Positions 43,237 to 51,308 of a DNA stretch of 61,469 bases are shown piece by piece. The stretch lies in the NCBI GenBank assembly GCA_019419545.1, contig DXZT01000003.1, positions 1-61,469 of the forward strand. Direction: 5' to 3'. The position numbers and the translations under genes were made by a program. This stretch comes from Collinsella sp. Its GTDB lineage: Bacteria > Actinomycetota > Coriobacteriia > Coriobacteriales > Coriobacteriaceae. The notes below the pieces were generated by a model. The model did not search any database and was not told where the DNA came from. It was given only the letters and a program-made list of their open reading frames with translations. Position 1 is the first letter of the stretch; the number at the start of each line of letters is the position of its first letter.

Positions 43237-44421
43237 GTGGGCAAGGCTAAGGCTAAAGCGAAGAAAAAGACGACGGGGGCGCGGGCTAAGCGCGATCGTC
43301 GTCGGAAGCTCGCGACCGAACCCCCTGCATCTGCTGAGGAGTTGCTGGCGAGTGTACCGGGGCTTGACGCGCTGCAGGATGTTCCGGCGTTTGATGACCT
43401 GCCGGTCGATGAAGCTCAGCAGGCTGCCTTTGATGATTTCTGCGCACATGCCGAGGAGCCCGAGCAGATGCAACTTGGCGCCGTGGTGCGCTTGGATCGT
43501 GGGTTTCCGCTGGTGGCGACTGCCGACGATACCTTCCGCGCCGAGCATGCCGTGGGATTTGCCAAGTCGCGCGGTGGGGACGAGGTCCTGCTGCCTGCCG
43601 TGGGCGATCGTGTGGCGGTGCGCCGCGCTCCCGGGCACGATATGGGCGTGATTGAATGCGTGCTGCCGCGCCGTACGAGCTTTGAGCGTTGGCGCGGCCG
43701 TGCCCGCGGAGAGCGCCAGGTGCTCTGCTCCAACGTGGATAGCGTGCTAATCGTGCAGGCGCTCGGTGCCGGTGAGGTGCTGCTCGACCGCGTGGCGCGC
43801 TCGCTGGTGTTGGCGCTCGACTGCGATGCCGAGCCGGTGGTGGTACTCACCAAAGCTGATCGCTGCGATGCCGAGGAGCTCGAGCGCGATCTGGACCGCG
43901 CGCGCCGCCTGGTGGGTCCGGACGTGCGTGTGATCGTGACGTCCTCTGCCGAGGGCCGCGGCCTGGACGAGGTCCGTGCCTGCGTGCCCGCCGGGAGCTG
44001 CGCCATGATTCTGGGCGAGTCGGGTGCCGGCAAGTCGACGCTGCTCAATGCGCTGCTGGGCCACGATACGTTGGCGACCGGCGGTGTGCGCGAACGCGAC
44101 GATCAGGGCCGTCACACTACCGTCGCGCGCGTGATGGTGGCACTGCCGGGCGACGCCGGCGTGATCGCCGATGCCCCGGGCCTGCGCAGCCTGCCGCTCG
44201 TGGGTCACGAGCGGGGTCTGGCGCGCGCTTTCCCCGAGATTGTCGAGGCATCGCGCGCGTGCCGGTTTGGCGATTGCACGCATACCCATGAGCCGGGCTG
44301 CGCCGTTCGCGAGGCCGAGGACGCCGGGCAGATCGATAGCCTGCGTCTGGAAACGTTCCAAAACCTGGCGTCATCCATGCGCGTGAGCGCTCAAATGCTC
44401 GATCCCGATGTCCATCTGTAA
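43237..44421 (+). CDS. rsgA: Ribosome small-subunit-dependent GTPase A (RsgA)
   Basis: A 394-residue circularly permuted GTPase that checks late 30S maturation. An N-terminal Lys/Arg-rich tail precedes an OB-fold (about 85-170). The permuted G motifs come in the order G4 TKAD (205-208), G1 GESGAGKS (260-267) and G3 DAPG (312-315). The C-terminal zinc knuckle is CRFGDCTHTHEPGC. The start is taken as GTG at 43237 because GGGAGG lies 5 nt upstream and the preceding codons overlap the terminator. The basic extension makes it longer than E. coli RsgA. Confidence 0.93.
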   Translation: MGKAKAKAKKKTTGARAKRDRRRKLATEPPASAEELLASVPGLDALQDVPAFDDLPVDEAQQAAFDDFCAHAEEPEQMQLGAVVRLDRGFPLVATADDTFRAEHAVGFAKSRGGDEVLLPAVGDRVAVRRAPGHDMGVIECVLPRRTSFERWRGRARGERQVLCSNVDSVLIVQALGAGEVLLDRVARSLVLALDCDAEPVVVLTKADRCDAEELERDLDRARRLVGPDVRVIVTSSAEGRGLDEVRACVPAGSCAMILGESGAGKSTLLNALLGHDTLATGGVRERDDQGRHTTVARVMVALPGDAGVIADAPGLRSLPLVGHERGLARAFPEIVEASRACRFGDCTHTHEPGCAVREAEDAGQIDSLRLETFQNLASSMRVSAQMLDPDVHL

Positions 44422-44438
44422 TTGATTTTTCCTATGAC

Positions 44439-44474
44439 AGCCGTCTCCCAACTGTTCGGGAGACGGCTTTTTTT
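44439..44474 (+). terminator. Terminator of rsgA
   Basis: AGCCGTCTCCC / GGGAGACGGCT (11 bp) with an 8-nt loop, followed by seven T. Confidence 0.92.
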
Positions 44475-44674
44475 GCTGCGGAAAAGCTTCGAAACATACA
44501 GTTTGCTGACGTGCTGACCAAAACCTTGCCACGAGCTTGACGGGCTGGTCAGCTTTTGGTCAGCGATTGGTTTGACATCGAAAACCAAGATTGCGATTGC
44601 GCCGCTTTGCACTCTGACCGCTCAGACAATGGTGGTACGGGCATTCGCCCGGCACTGCCATGAGAGGAGCGGCC

Positions 44675-45334
44675 GTGAACAAGAGCAAGCGCATCGCCAT
44701 CAGTCTGGTCGCGGGCGTGCTCGCTGCTCTGCTCTGCATGGTTTACGGCTCGTCGATCCGCTCGCAAGCCGAACAGGTCCAGGCTGAGACCTTGGCCAAG
44801 TACGGTGGCGATCGCGTCGAGGTTTGCGTCGCGGCGCGCGATATCGATGTGGGCGAGACCCTCGATGAGACCAATGTCATAACCCAGGAATGGCTGACGA
44901 GCCTGCTGCCGCGTGACGCAGCGACCGAGCTGCGCCAGGTGCGCGGCGACGTGACGACTTCGCGTATTCCCAAAAACGCCGTGATCTGCAATGTCTACAC
45001 CAAGGCCGAGAGCCGCAAGCTCGAGGTGCCTAAGGGCAAGGTTGCCGTTTCGGTGGCGGTCGATGCCGAGCACTCGGTCGGCGGTGCCACGGGCGTGGGC
45101 AGCTACGTGGACGTGTACGTGCAAAAGGACGGCGTGACCGATCGGCTGTGCGGCGCGCACGTGATCGATACCAGTGAGGATTCCGGTGCCACGCGCGAGG
45201 GCAAGATCGAATGGGTGACGCTGGCGGCTGACCCCGAAGACGTCAAGGAACTGCTGGGAGCCTCGGGCAAGGGAACGGTCAGCTTGACGATTCCCGCCAC
45301 GGCGCGCGGCAAAAAGAGCGGAGGCGACGAGTGA
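44675..45334 (+). CDS. CpaB/RcpC-like SAF-domain pilus assembly protein
   Basis: A 219-residue membrane-anchored protein. One N-terminal helix (AISLVAGVLAALLCMVYG) is followed by an SAF domain (VCVAARDIDVGETLDETNVI) and a C-terminal region with GSYVDVYVQKDG, as in CpaB/RcpC. In the Tad system this protein helps assemble the pilus conduit. GAGAGGAG suits the GTG start at 44675. It is the first gene of the Tad operon; TGGTCAGC words and inverted copies lie upstream at 44513-44560. It ends inside the next start (TGATG). Confidence 0.82.
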   Translation: MNKSKRIAISLVAGVLAALLCMVYGSSIRSQAEQVQAETLAKYGGDRVEVCVAARDIDVGETLDETNVITQEWLTSLLPRDAATELRQVRGDVTTSRIPKNAVICNVYTKAESRKLEVPKGKVAVSVAVDAEHSVGGATGVGSYVDVYVQKDGVTDRLCGAHVIDTSEDSGATREGKIEWVTLAADPEDVKELLGASGKGTVSLTIPATARGKKSGGDE

Positions 45335-46983
45335 TGAAGGCGATCTGGCTTGCGTGCTGCGCGTGCGGCGATTACGGGCTGTTGCAGCGGGAAGTCGAGG
45401 GCCGTGATGTGGGTGCACAGGTGCTTCGCGTGGGTGACCTGGACGGGCTGGTTTCCATGGCGCGGGCGTTTCCGTCGCGCCGCGGGGCTGCCATCATCGC
45501 GGCGTCTCTGTTTGATACCGAAGATGTGCGCAAGACTGTTGCGCGCCTGACGGCCGAAGGCCGCGTGAGTCGCGTGGTCGTGTTGATAGAAGCGCTCGAT
45601 CCGTCGGATATCGAGGGGCTGTTTCGCGCGGGGGCGACCGAGGTCATCGCTGCACACAGTATATGCGGCAACGGGCGCGCGGGCGAGGGAGCGGTTGATT
45701 CCGATCGGAGCATGACGATTGAGCCCGATGCTTTTGTTGATAGGGAACCCGGGGCGCCTCGCGCTACAAGAGGCCCGCGTGTTGATGATTATGGAAAAGC
45801 GGAAGCCGAGCATGGTCGGCGCCCCCGGAACCCCCTTGTATACGATGACGCTGGAGGGCCGGCGCAGCATGCTGGCGATTCCCCGGCTGTAGATATGGGA
45901 TACGTGCACGGCGTGAATCTGGCGGATGAACTCGATGAAGTTGAGGGCTTTGCCGGGTGCGGCGAGTTGTCGCTGATGCAGCATGAGCAGATTGCGCAGA
46001 ACGAGCCTGCCTCGCAGACCGAACAAGCAGCCATGCCGGCTTGGACGCAGCACGTGGTTGCGGCGGGGGAGACGGGGACGCTGTCACCGACGCCCGCCCC
46101 GCCGCCTCCGATGCCGCCGGCAGACGCTGCCGCTTCGCCGCATCGAGCTCCGGTCATCTGCGCCATTTCGGGTTCGGGCGGTTGCGGCAAGTCGACGATC
46201 GTTGCCACCATGGCACACACATCGTCGCTGTTGGGCTTGCGTGCCGCCGTGCTCGACCTGGACCTGATGTTTGGAAACCTTTACGACTTGTTAGGCGTCG
46301 ATGCTCCGCGCGATATGGCGGCACTTATCGAGCCGTCGGCGGCGGGCACGCTCACCGAGCCGGATATCGTAGCCACATCGATGCGCGTGGCACCGGGCGT
46401 TACGCTCTGGGGTCCCGTCGCAGCGCCCGAGCAAGCCGAGCTCATGGCGCGTCCGGTGGAGCTACTGCTTGATGTTCTGCGTCGCGAATCCGACGTGGTC
46501 TTTATCGATACCTCGGTCTTTTGGGGCGACGCCGTGGCGGCTGCGGTGGCGGCGAGCGACCGTTGCCTGGTCGTTGGCGATGCGGCGGTGTCGTCCGCGG
46601 CATCGGCATCGCGCGTCATTGAACTGGCAGGTCGAGTAGGTGTGCCGCGCACGCGCATGAGCGCCGTGTTCAACCGGTTCGGTGCGCGCGGGGCAGACGA
46701 GGACGTCGCCATGCGCTTTGAGATTGCCTGTGCGTTAAGCTCCAAGATTCGTATCGCCGATGGCGGGCAGGATCTCGCCGCGCTCATGGCGTTTGGGCGC
46801 GCTGACGAGGCAGTGGGGCAGACCAGCGCTTTTGCGACTAGCGTGCGCGAGGCCACGCGCGAGATGCTCGTGGAACTGGGGTGCGCCGTCGGCCCTTGGA
46901 GCGATATGGTCGCCGACCGTGCAACGCGCACCGAACGCCCGCGTATCCGCCTTCCCTGGTCGCGCGAGGGTGATCAGCGATGA
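45334..46983 (+). CDS. TadZ/CpaE-like ATPase
   Basis: A 549-residue protein. The N-terminal ~115 residues resemble a degenerate receiver domain. A disordered Pro/Ala/Glu-rich linker spans about 115-265, and a MinD/ParA-type ATPase follows (SGSGGCGKSTIVATMAH; DLDLMFGNLYDLLGV). TadZ places the pilus machine at its site in the cell. The ATG overlaps the upstream stop, and the gene ends in an ATGA overlap with the TadA gene. Confidence 0.85.
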   Translation: MKAIWLACCACGDYGLLQREVEGRDVGAQVLRVGDLDGLVSMARAFPSRRGAAIIAASLFDTEDVRKTVARLTAEGRVSRVVVLIEALDPSDIEGLFRAGATEVIAAHSICGNGRAGEGAVDSDRSMTIEPDAFVDREPGAPRATRGPRVDDYGKAEAEHGRRPRNPLVYDDAGGPAQHAGDSPAVDMGYVHGVNLADELDEVEGFAGCGELSLMQHEQIAQNEPASQTEQAAMPAWTQHVVAAGETGTLSPTPAPPPPMPPADAAASPHRAPVICAISGSGGCGKSTIVATMAHTSSLLGLRAAVLDLDLMFGNLYDLLGVDAPRDMAALIEPSAAGTLTEPDIVATSMRVAPGVTLWGPVAAPEQAELMARPVELLLDVLRRESDVVFIDTSVFWGDAVAAAVAASDRCLVVGDAAVSSAASASRVIELAGRVGVPRTRMSAVFNRFGARGADEDVAMRFEIACALSSKIRIADGGQDLAALMAFGRADEAVGQTSAFATSVREATREMLVELGCAVGPWSDMVADRATRTERPRIRLPWSREGDQR

Positions 46984-48308
46984 GCCTGCAAACGAGGATT
47001 AAGGCTGCCGGCGCTGCGGCGGCGGCAGCGCCTGTAGATGCGGGGCGTCGCCGCGCCGTGAAACGACGCACCAAGCGCGCCGTGATGGACCGCATGGGTT
47101 ACGACGAAGTGGCGCGTATCAGCGCCTATATCGACCCGGCACTTGCCCGCTCGGAATTGCGTCCTGCGGTGGAGGCGGCGCTCAATGTTGAGGAGCCGAC
47201 CGATCTCGCGACGCCCGAGCGCGAGACCATCATCGACGAGATTTTGGATGACGTGGTGGGCTTGGGGCCGTTGCAGCCGCTCATCGAGGACGACACCGTT
47301 ACCGAGATCATGATCAACGGCTGCCGCTCGGCTTTCTTTGAACGCGGCGGCGTCTTGTACCCCATCGAGCATGCGTTTGAGGATGATGAGCAGATCCGTG
47401 TGCTTATCGACCGCATTATCTCGCCACTTGGTCGCCGTATCGACGAGCGCAGCCCCATCGTCAACGCCCGCCTCAAAACGGGCTATCGCGTCAACGCGGT
47501 GATTCCGCCTGTGGCGATTGACGGACCGATTCTCACCATCCGAAAGTTCTCGGACCGTATCTGCTCGCTGGACGAGCTTGTGGGGCTGGGGTCGCTGCCG
47601 CTTTGGTATGCGCAGCTGCTGTCGTGTGCGGTGTCGCTGCGACAGGACCTGGCGGTTGCGGGAGGCACGGGATCTGGTAAGACCACCCTGCTCAACGCGT
47701 TGTCATGTGAGATTTCCACCGGCGAGCGCATCGTGACGATCGAGGACTCTGCTGAGCTCAAGTTTGCACATCATCCGCACGTGGTGCGCCTAGAGGCGCG
47801 CGAGGCTTCAATTGAGGGCGAGGGCGCGGTGACGATCCGCGACCTGGTAACTAATGCCCTGCGCATGCGCCCCGACCGCATCGTGGTGGGCGAGGTGCGC
47901 GGTGCCGAGTGCTGCGACATGTTGCAGGCCATGAACACGGGCCACGACGGGTCGCTCACCACACTTCATGCGGGTTCAGAACAGGAGACCGTGGTGCGTC
48001 TGACGTTGCTTGCACGTTATGGCATCGATCTGCCGAGCGAGCTCATCGAGGAGCAGATTGCCATGGCGCTCGACGGCATCGTGATGTCCGAGCGTCACGC
48101 CGATGGCAGGCGTTTCGTCTCCTCGTATTCGGGGGTGCGACGCGCCGCATCGGGCGGCGTAGAGCTCGAGCGCTATGTGACGTTCGATGCCGCCGAGCGC
48201 ACCTGGACGCTTGACCGCGAGCCGCCGTTTATCGCAGAAGGCCTGCGGTCGGGGACGCTCACACAAGAGGAGGTGGACGAATGGAGATCACTGTGCCCCT
48301 CGTCGTAG
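46980..48308 (+). CDS. tadA: TadA/CpaF secretion ATPase
   Basis: A 442-residue hexameric ATPase of the type II/IV secretion family that powers Flp pilus assembly. The N-terminal region EIMINGCRSAFFERGG is followed by Walker A GGTGSGKTT (228-236), the Asp box IVTIEDSAELKF, Walker B RPDRIVVGEVRG and the His box TGHDGSLTTLHAG. Start and stop overlap both neighbours, showing a tightly coupled operon. Confidence 0.95.
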   Translation: MSLQTRIKAAGAAAAAAPVDAGRRRAVKRRTKRAVMDRMGYDEVARISAYIDPALARSELRPAVEAALNVEEPTDLATPERETIIDEILDDVVGLGPLQPLIEDDTVTEIMINGCRSAFFERGGVLYPIEHAFEDDEQIRVLIDRIISPLGRRIDERSPIVNARLKTGYRVNAVIPPVAIDGPILTIRKFSDRICSLDELVGLGSLPLWYAQLLSCAVSLRQDLAVAGGTGSGKTTLLNALSCEISTGERIVTIEDSAELKFAHHPHVVRLEAREASIEGEGAVTIRDLVTNALRMRPDRIVVGEVRGAECCDMLQAMNTGHDGSLTTLHAGSEQETVVRLTLLARYGIDLPSELIEEQIAMALDGIVMSERHADGRRFVSSYSGVRRAASGGVELERYVTFDAAERTWTLDREPPFIAEGLRSGTLTQEEVDEWRSLCPSS

Positions 48309-49207
48309 GGGGCTTGGCAGGGCTTTCTGTCGCGACGGCGTGCGGGGCGGAACCTCGTGTGCCGCAGGTACCGCCGGCGGAGCTGGCACGTCAGGCGCTC
48401 GAGACGGTGGCAGAGAAGCTGCCGCGTGAGCTGGTGGAAAACGATCTGCTGAAAAAGATCGCCCGTTCGTGGGCATCGCTGGCTCCGGCGCATCGCCTTG
48501 GCCTCGTGATCGAAGATGCTTCGGGACGTTTGGCGTTTCTGCTGCTATCGAGCGGTCTCTGCTGCGTTTTACTAACGATGGTGTCGTTATCGCCCCTCGG
48601 ATTTGCCTTGGGACTTGTTGCTCCGTTTGCCGTTGGTGCCGCTCGGGATGGCTTTGAGAGCCGGCGCGAGCAACACGATGCAGAAGAGGCAATGCCCGAG
48701 GCGTTTACCGCACTTTCCATGTCGCTTGCCTCGGGACATTCGCTGGCCCAGGGCATGCGCTTTGTGGGCGCTCATGCGCAAGAGCCAGTGCATACCGAGT
48801 TTTTGCGGGTGGCGGCGGCGATCGATTGCGGCATCTCGGCGACCGACGCGCTCGATGACTTGCTCGTGCGTATCGACGCCCCCGGTCTTTCGCTTGTGAC
48901 CTTGGCGCTTAAGGTGTCTCAGCGCACCGGCGCTCCGCTTGCCGACTTACTGTCCGAGGCGTCGAGCATGGTGGGGGAGCGCATTGAGCTCAAGCGCCGC
49001 CTGGATGTTAAGACGTCGCAGGCTCGCATGTCTGCGCATATGGTCGCGGCGATGCCGGCGGGCATGTGCGCGGTGTTGGCGCTGCTTTCGGCAGATTTTC
49101 GTCGCGGTCTTGCGACGCCTGCCGGCGCGGGCGCTGTGGTGCTGGGTCTTGCCCTCAACGCCGTTGCCCTGGTGGTTATCCGGCGCATTATGCGGGTGGA
49201 GCTATGA
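48281..49207 (+). CDS. tadB: TadB-like type II secretion system F-domain protein
   Basis: A 308-residue inner-membrane platform protein. The T2SSF domain (about 130-280) has EEAMPEAFTALSMSLASGHS and SQRTGAPLADLLSEAS, with transmembrane helices before and after it. It overlaps tadA by 28 nt and shares an ATGA overlap with tadC. GAGGAGG within the tadA 3' end serves as its ribosome binding site. Confidence 0.9.
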   Translation: MEITVPLVVGGLAGLSVATACGAEPRVPQVPPAELARQALETVAEKLPRELVENDLLKKIARSWASLAPAHRLGLVIEDASGRLAFLLLSSGLCCVLLTMVSLSPLGFALGLVAPFAVGAARDGFESRREQHDAEEAMPEAFTALSMSLASGHSLAQGMRFVGAHAQEPVHTEFLRVAAAIDCGISATDALDDLLVRIDAPGLSLVTLALKVSQRTGAPLADLLSEASSMVGERIELKRRLDVKTSQARMSAHMVAAMPAGMCAVLALLSADFRRGLATPAGAGAVVLGLALNAVALVVIRRIMRVEL

Positions 49208-49845
49208 GCGCCCCGGTTGCAGTTGCGGCTTGCCTGTGCGCCCTGAGTGTATTTGTCGCGACGGGTTTGGATCGGGCGGATGCACGCAAGATCGCAGGGG
49301 CCTGCAAGCGCGAGGCGGTGCTGGTCGCTGCCGCGGGTCGCTCGGTGGTCGATGCTCTGACCGCACGAGTGAAGGGCGCGGTTGGAGCGGGCGGCCCGGC
49401 GCGAGTGTCGCTCGGCGAAGTGTCCGAGATGATCGATGTTGTGCGCTTGGGTCTTTCGGCCGGTCTTTCGTTTGATGCGGCGCTTGAGATTTTCTGCGCC
49501 AACCGCCGGTCAGTGCTGGCTCTTCGCCTTGAGCGCGCCTGCATGGCGTGGCAGGTGGGCGTGGGCACGCGTGAGGACGAGTTGTTGGCCGCCGCGCGCG
49601 ACCTGGACGTGCGAGCGCTCGAGACCTTTGCCATCACGGTGGGGCAGGCGCTCGCCCTGGGTGCCCCACTTGCCGAGACGCTGGCCGCTCAAAGTCGCGA
49701 GATCCGTGCGGCTCATCGCGCCGCGGTCGAGCGCGAGATCGAGCGTGCACCCGTCAAGCTGCTGATTCCCACCGGCACGCTCATCTTGCCGGCGTTGCTT
49801 CTGTCCATATTGGGCCCGCTGCTGGGAGCAGGCGGGATGATGTAG
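49204..49845 (+). CDS. tadC: TadC-like type II secretion system F-domain protein
   Basis: A 213-residue protein with a T2SSF domain (SEMIDVVRLGLSAGLSFDAA and TFAITVGQALALGAPLAETL), an N-terminal helix and a C-terminal LLIPTGTLILPALLLSILGP membrane segment. It is the second platform protein, paired with TadB. It is shorter than many TadC proteins. The ATG at 49204 overlaps the tadB stop. Confidence 0.88.
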   Translation: MSAPVAVAACLCALSVFVATGLDRADARKIAGACKREAVLVAAAGRSVVDALTARVKGAVGAGGPARVSLGEVSEMIDVVRLGLSAGLSFDAALEIFCANRRSVLALRLERACMAWQVGVGTREDELLAAARDLDVRALETFAITVGQALALGAPLAETLAAQSREIRAAHRAAVEREIERAPVKLLIPTGTLILPALLLSILGPLLGAGGMM

Positions 49846-49855
49846 GGAGGAATAC

Positions 49856-50089
49856 ATGAACACGATGACTGACGCTGCTGGCAAGGTCCAGGGCTGGGCG
49901 TTTTGCCGGGCGGCACATGTTCGTCAGCGCGCCAAGGAACTATTGCAGGAGGAGAGTGCACAGGGTACCACCGAGTATGCCATCTTGGTCGGCGTGCTCG
50001 TGGTGATCGCGATTATCGCCATCGTCGCATTTAAGGGCAAGGTCCAAGATCTATGGAACGCTATCAGCGAGGGCATCAACAGCCTGTAG
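49856..50089 (+). CDS. flp: Flp-type major pilin
   Basis: A 77-residue prepilin. After a 36-residue leader, the class III signal QEESAQGTTEYAILVGVLVV has the conserved Glu-Tyr of Flp pilins; cleavage is expected after the Gly. The mature part (~40 residues) is mostly the hydrophobic helix. GGGAGG lies 6 nt before the ATG. No prepilin peptidase gene is in this locus, so it must act from elsewhere. Confidence 0.92.
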   Translation: MNTMTDAAGKVQGWAFCRAAHVRQRAKELLQEESAQGTTEYAILVGVLVVIAIIAIVAFKGKVQDLWNAISEGINSL

Positions 50090-50616
50090 AGGGCGAGCGC
50101 CCCATCGGGGTGCTGCTGGTGTTTGCTTGCCTGACCGTGGCGATAGCGGCGGTGCTTTGGGGGCTTAACGCCGCGCGGCAGCAGCGTCCTGGGACCGCCT
50201 CCGATTTGGGCTCAGATTCGGCGGTGGCGTCTCAAAAAGATGAGATGCGAGATGCGGACGATTCGGATGTCGCTGTCACGGCGCAAACCTTTCTGCGGAC
50301 GCTCGACAAGCGGTCTGGCACTGCGACGGATTCGCCTGAGGGCAACGCGATTGCGGTCCGGCTTGCATGGTCCGAGGACCGACCGATGACCGAAGCGGCG
50401 GCGGATATGCTGCGTGCCTATCGCGAGGTACCCACGGCGCAACTTGCTCTGAGCGGCTATCTCGACATCAAGGGAAACGTGTGGGGCGCCATCGTGCGCG
50501 ACGAACGCGGCTGGGTCGATATGGTGACAATTGCCGCGGATGCTGGCGATGCTTCGTGTCGTCTGCGCGCCGTGCGCCTGAGCCCGCAGGCAACGGACTC
50601 AAAGGAGGGATCGTGA
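50053..50616 (+). CDS. Tad-locus membrane-anchored protein of unknown function
   Basis: A 187-residue frame between flp and the second pilin-like gene. One N-terminal helix (GVLLVFACLTVAIAAVLWGL) precedes a soluble, probably extracytoplasmic region of about 140 residues with no family I recognise. The ATG at 50053 overlaps flp by 37 nt and lacks a clear ribosome binding site; a GTG at 50110 is a plausible alternative start. Its position implies a role in pilus assembly or anchoring. Confidence 0.6.
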   Translation: MERYQRGHQQPVEGERPIGVLLVFACLTVAIAAVLWGLNAARQQRPGTASDLGSDSAVASQKDEMRDADDSDVAVTAQTFLRTLDKRSGTATDSPEGNAIAVRLAWSEDRPMTEAAADMLRAYREVPTAQLALSGYLDIKGNVWGAIVRDERGWVDMVTIAADAGDASCRLRAVRLSPQATDSKEGS

Positions 50617-50617
50617 A

Positions 50618-50836
50618 ATGCATGATGTCCTGCGTGAGGAATCTGCCCAGGCGACGGTCGAATACGCCATCGTCACGGTGGCGCTGTTATCGATCGTGCT
50701 GGCGATCGCGGGACTTTGGCGTGCCGGCACCGATGGGCGCTTGGCGGCGCTGGTTGAGCGGGCGGCATCCCATGGCGTTGCCTCGACGTCGGTTATCGAC
50801 GCCGCTGCGGCCGCTAAGGACATCGCGTTGTATTGA
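50618..50836 (+). CDS. Minor pilin-like small protein
   Basis: A 72-residue protein whose REESAQATVEYAIVTVALLS closely parallels the Flp signal EESAQGTTEYAI. It is therefore a likely second substrate of the prepilin peptidase. The ~40 residues after the helix are Ala-rich. AAAGGAGGG precedes the ATG. It may be a minor pilin or an initiator. Confidence 0.75.
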   Translation: MHDVLREESAQATVEYAIVTVALLSIVLAIAGLWRAGTDGRLAALVERAASHGVASTSVIDAAAAAKDIALY

Positions 50837-51308
50837 TGCCGCGCGCGAGGACCGGGCGCAGTCTACGGTCGAGGCCGCTTTTTTGCTGCCGACGTTTCTG
50901 ACACTCATCCTTCTCGCGCTGCAACCGGTGTGCCTGCTCTATACGCGCGCGGTCATGGAGTCTGCCGCCGCCGAGACCGCGCGGCTCATGACCACGACGA
51001 CGGCGGAGGACGACGATCTTAAGGAGTTCACCCGCCGCCGACTTGCCGCAGTGCCCAACGTTTCGATCTTTCATGCCGGCGGGCCGTTGTCGTGGGATAT
51101 CGAGCTTGGCCGGGCCGGTGCGGGTGGCGTCTCGTCCGTGTCCGTTTCCGGCGAGGTCAAGCCGTTGCCTGTGATCGGTGCGTTTGCGCAGGCTATGGGT
51201 GGTACCGCCGAGGGCGGCTACGTTGAGCTCAAGGTCGATGTCTCGTATCAATCGCGTCCCGAATGGCTGGAGGGAGATTATGATTCGTGGATTGCTGCAT
51301 GGGATTAG
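50772..51308 (+). CDS. TadE-like pilus assembly protein
   Basis: A TadE-family pseudopilin. REDRAQSTVEAAFLLPTFLT is the class III signal and helix; ~120 extracytoplasmic residues follow. The start is uncertain. The only in-frame ATG, at 50772, overlaps the previous gene by 65 nt and has no good ribosome binding site. AAGGA at 50816-50820 would fit an ATT codon at 50832. The signal motif itself is not in doubt. Confidence 0.78.
   Translation: MALPRRRLSTPLRPLRTSRCIDAAREDRAQSTVEAAFLLPTFLTLILLALQPVCLLYTRAVMESAAAETARLMTTTTAEDDDLKEFTRRRLAAVPNVSIFHAGGPLSWDIELGRAGAGGVSSVSVSGEVKPLPVIGAFAQAMGGTAEGGYVELKVDVSYQSRPEWLEGDYDSWIAAWD

Noticed and set aside
40263..43244. Minus-strand open frame of 993 codons opposite the P-type ATPase gene
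   Set aside because: Low-complexity His/Arg/Gly/Val composition typical of antisense frames in high-GC DNA; the plus strand encodes a complete, recognisable ATPase.
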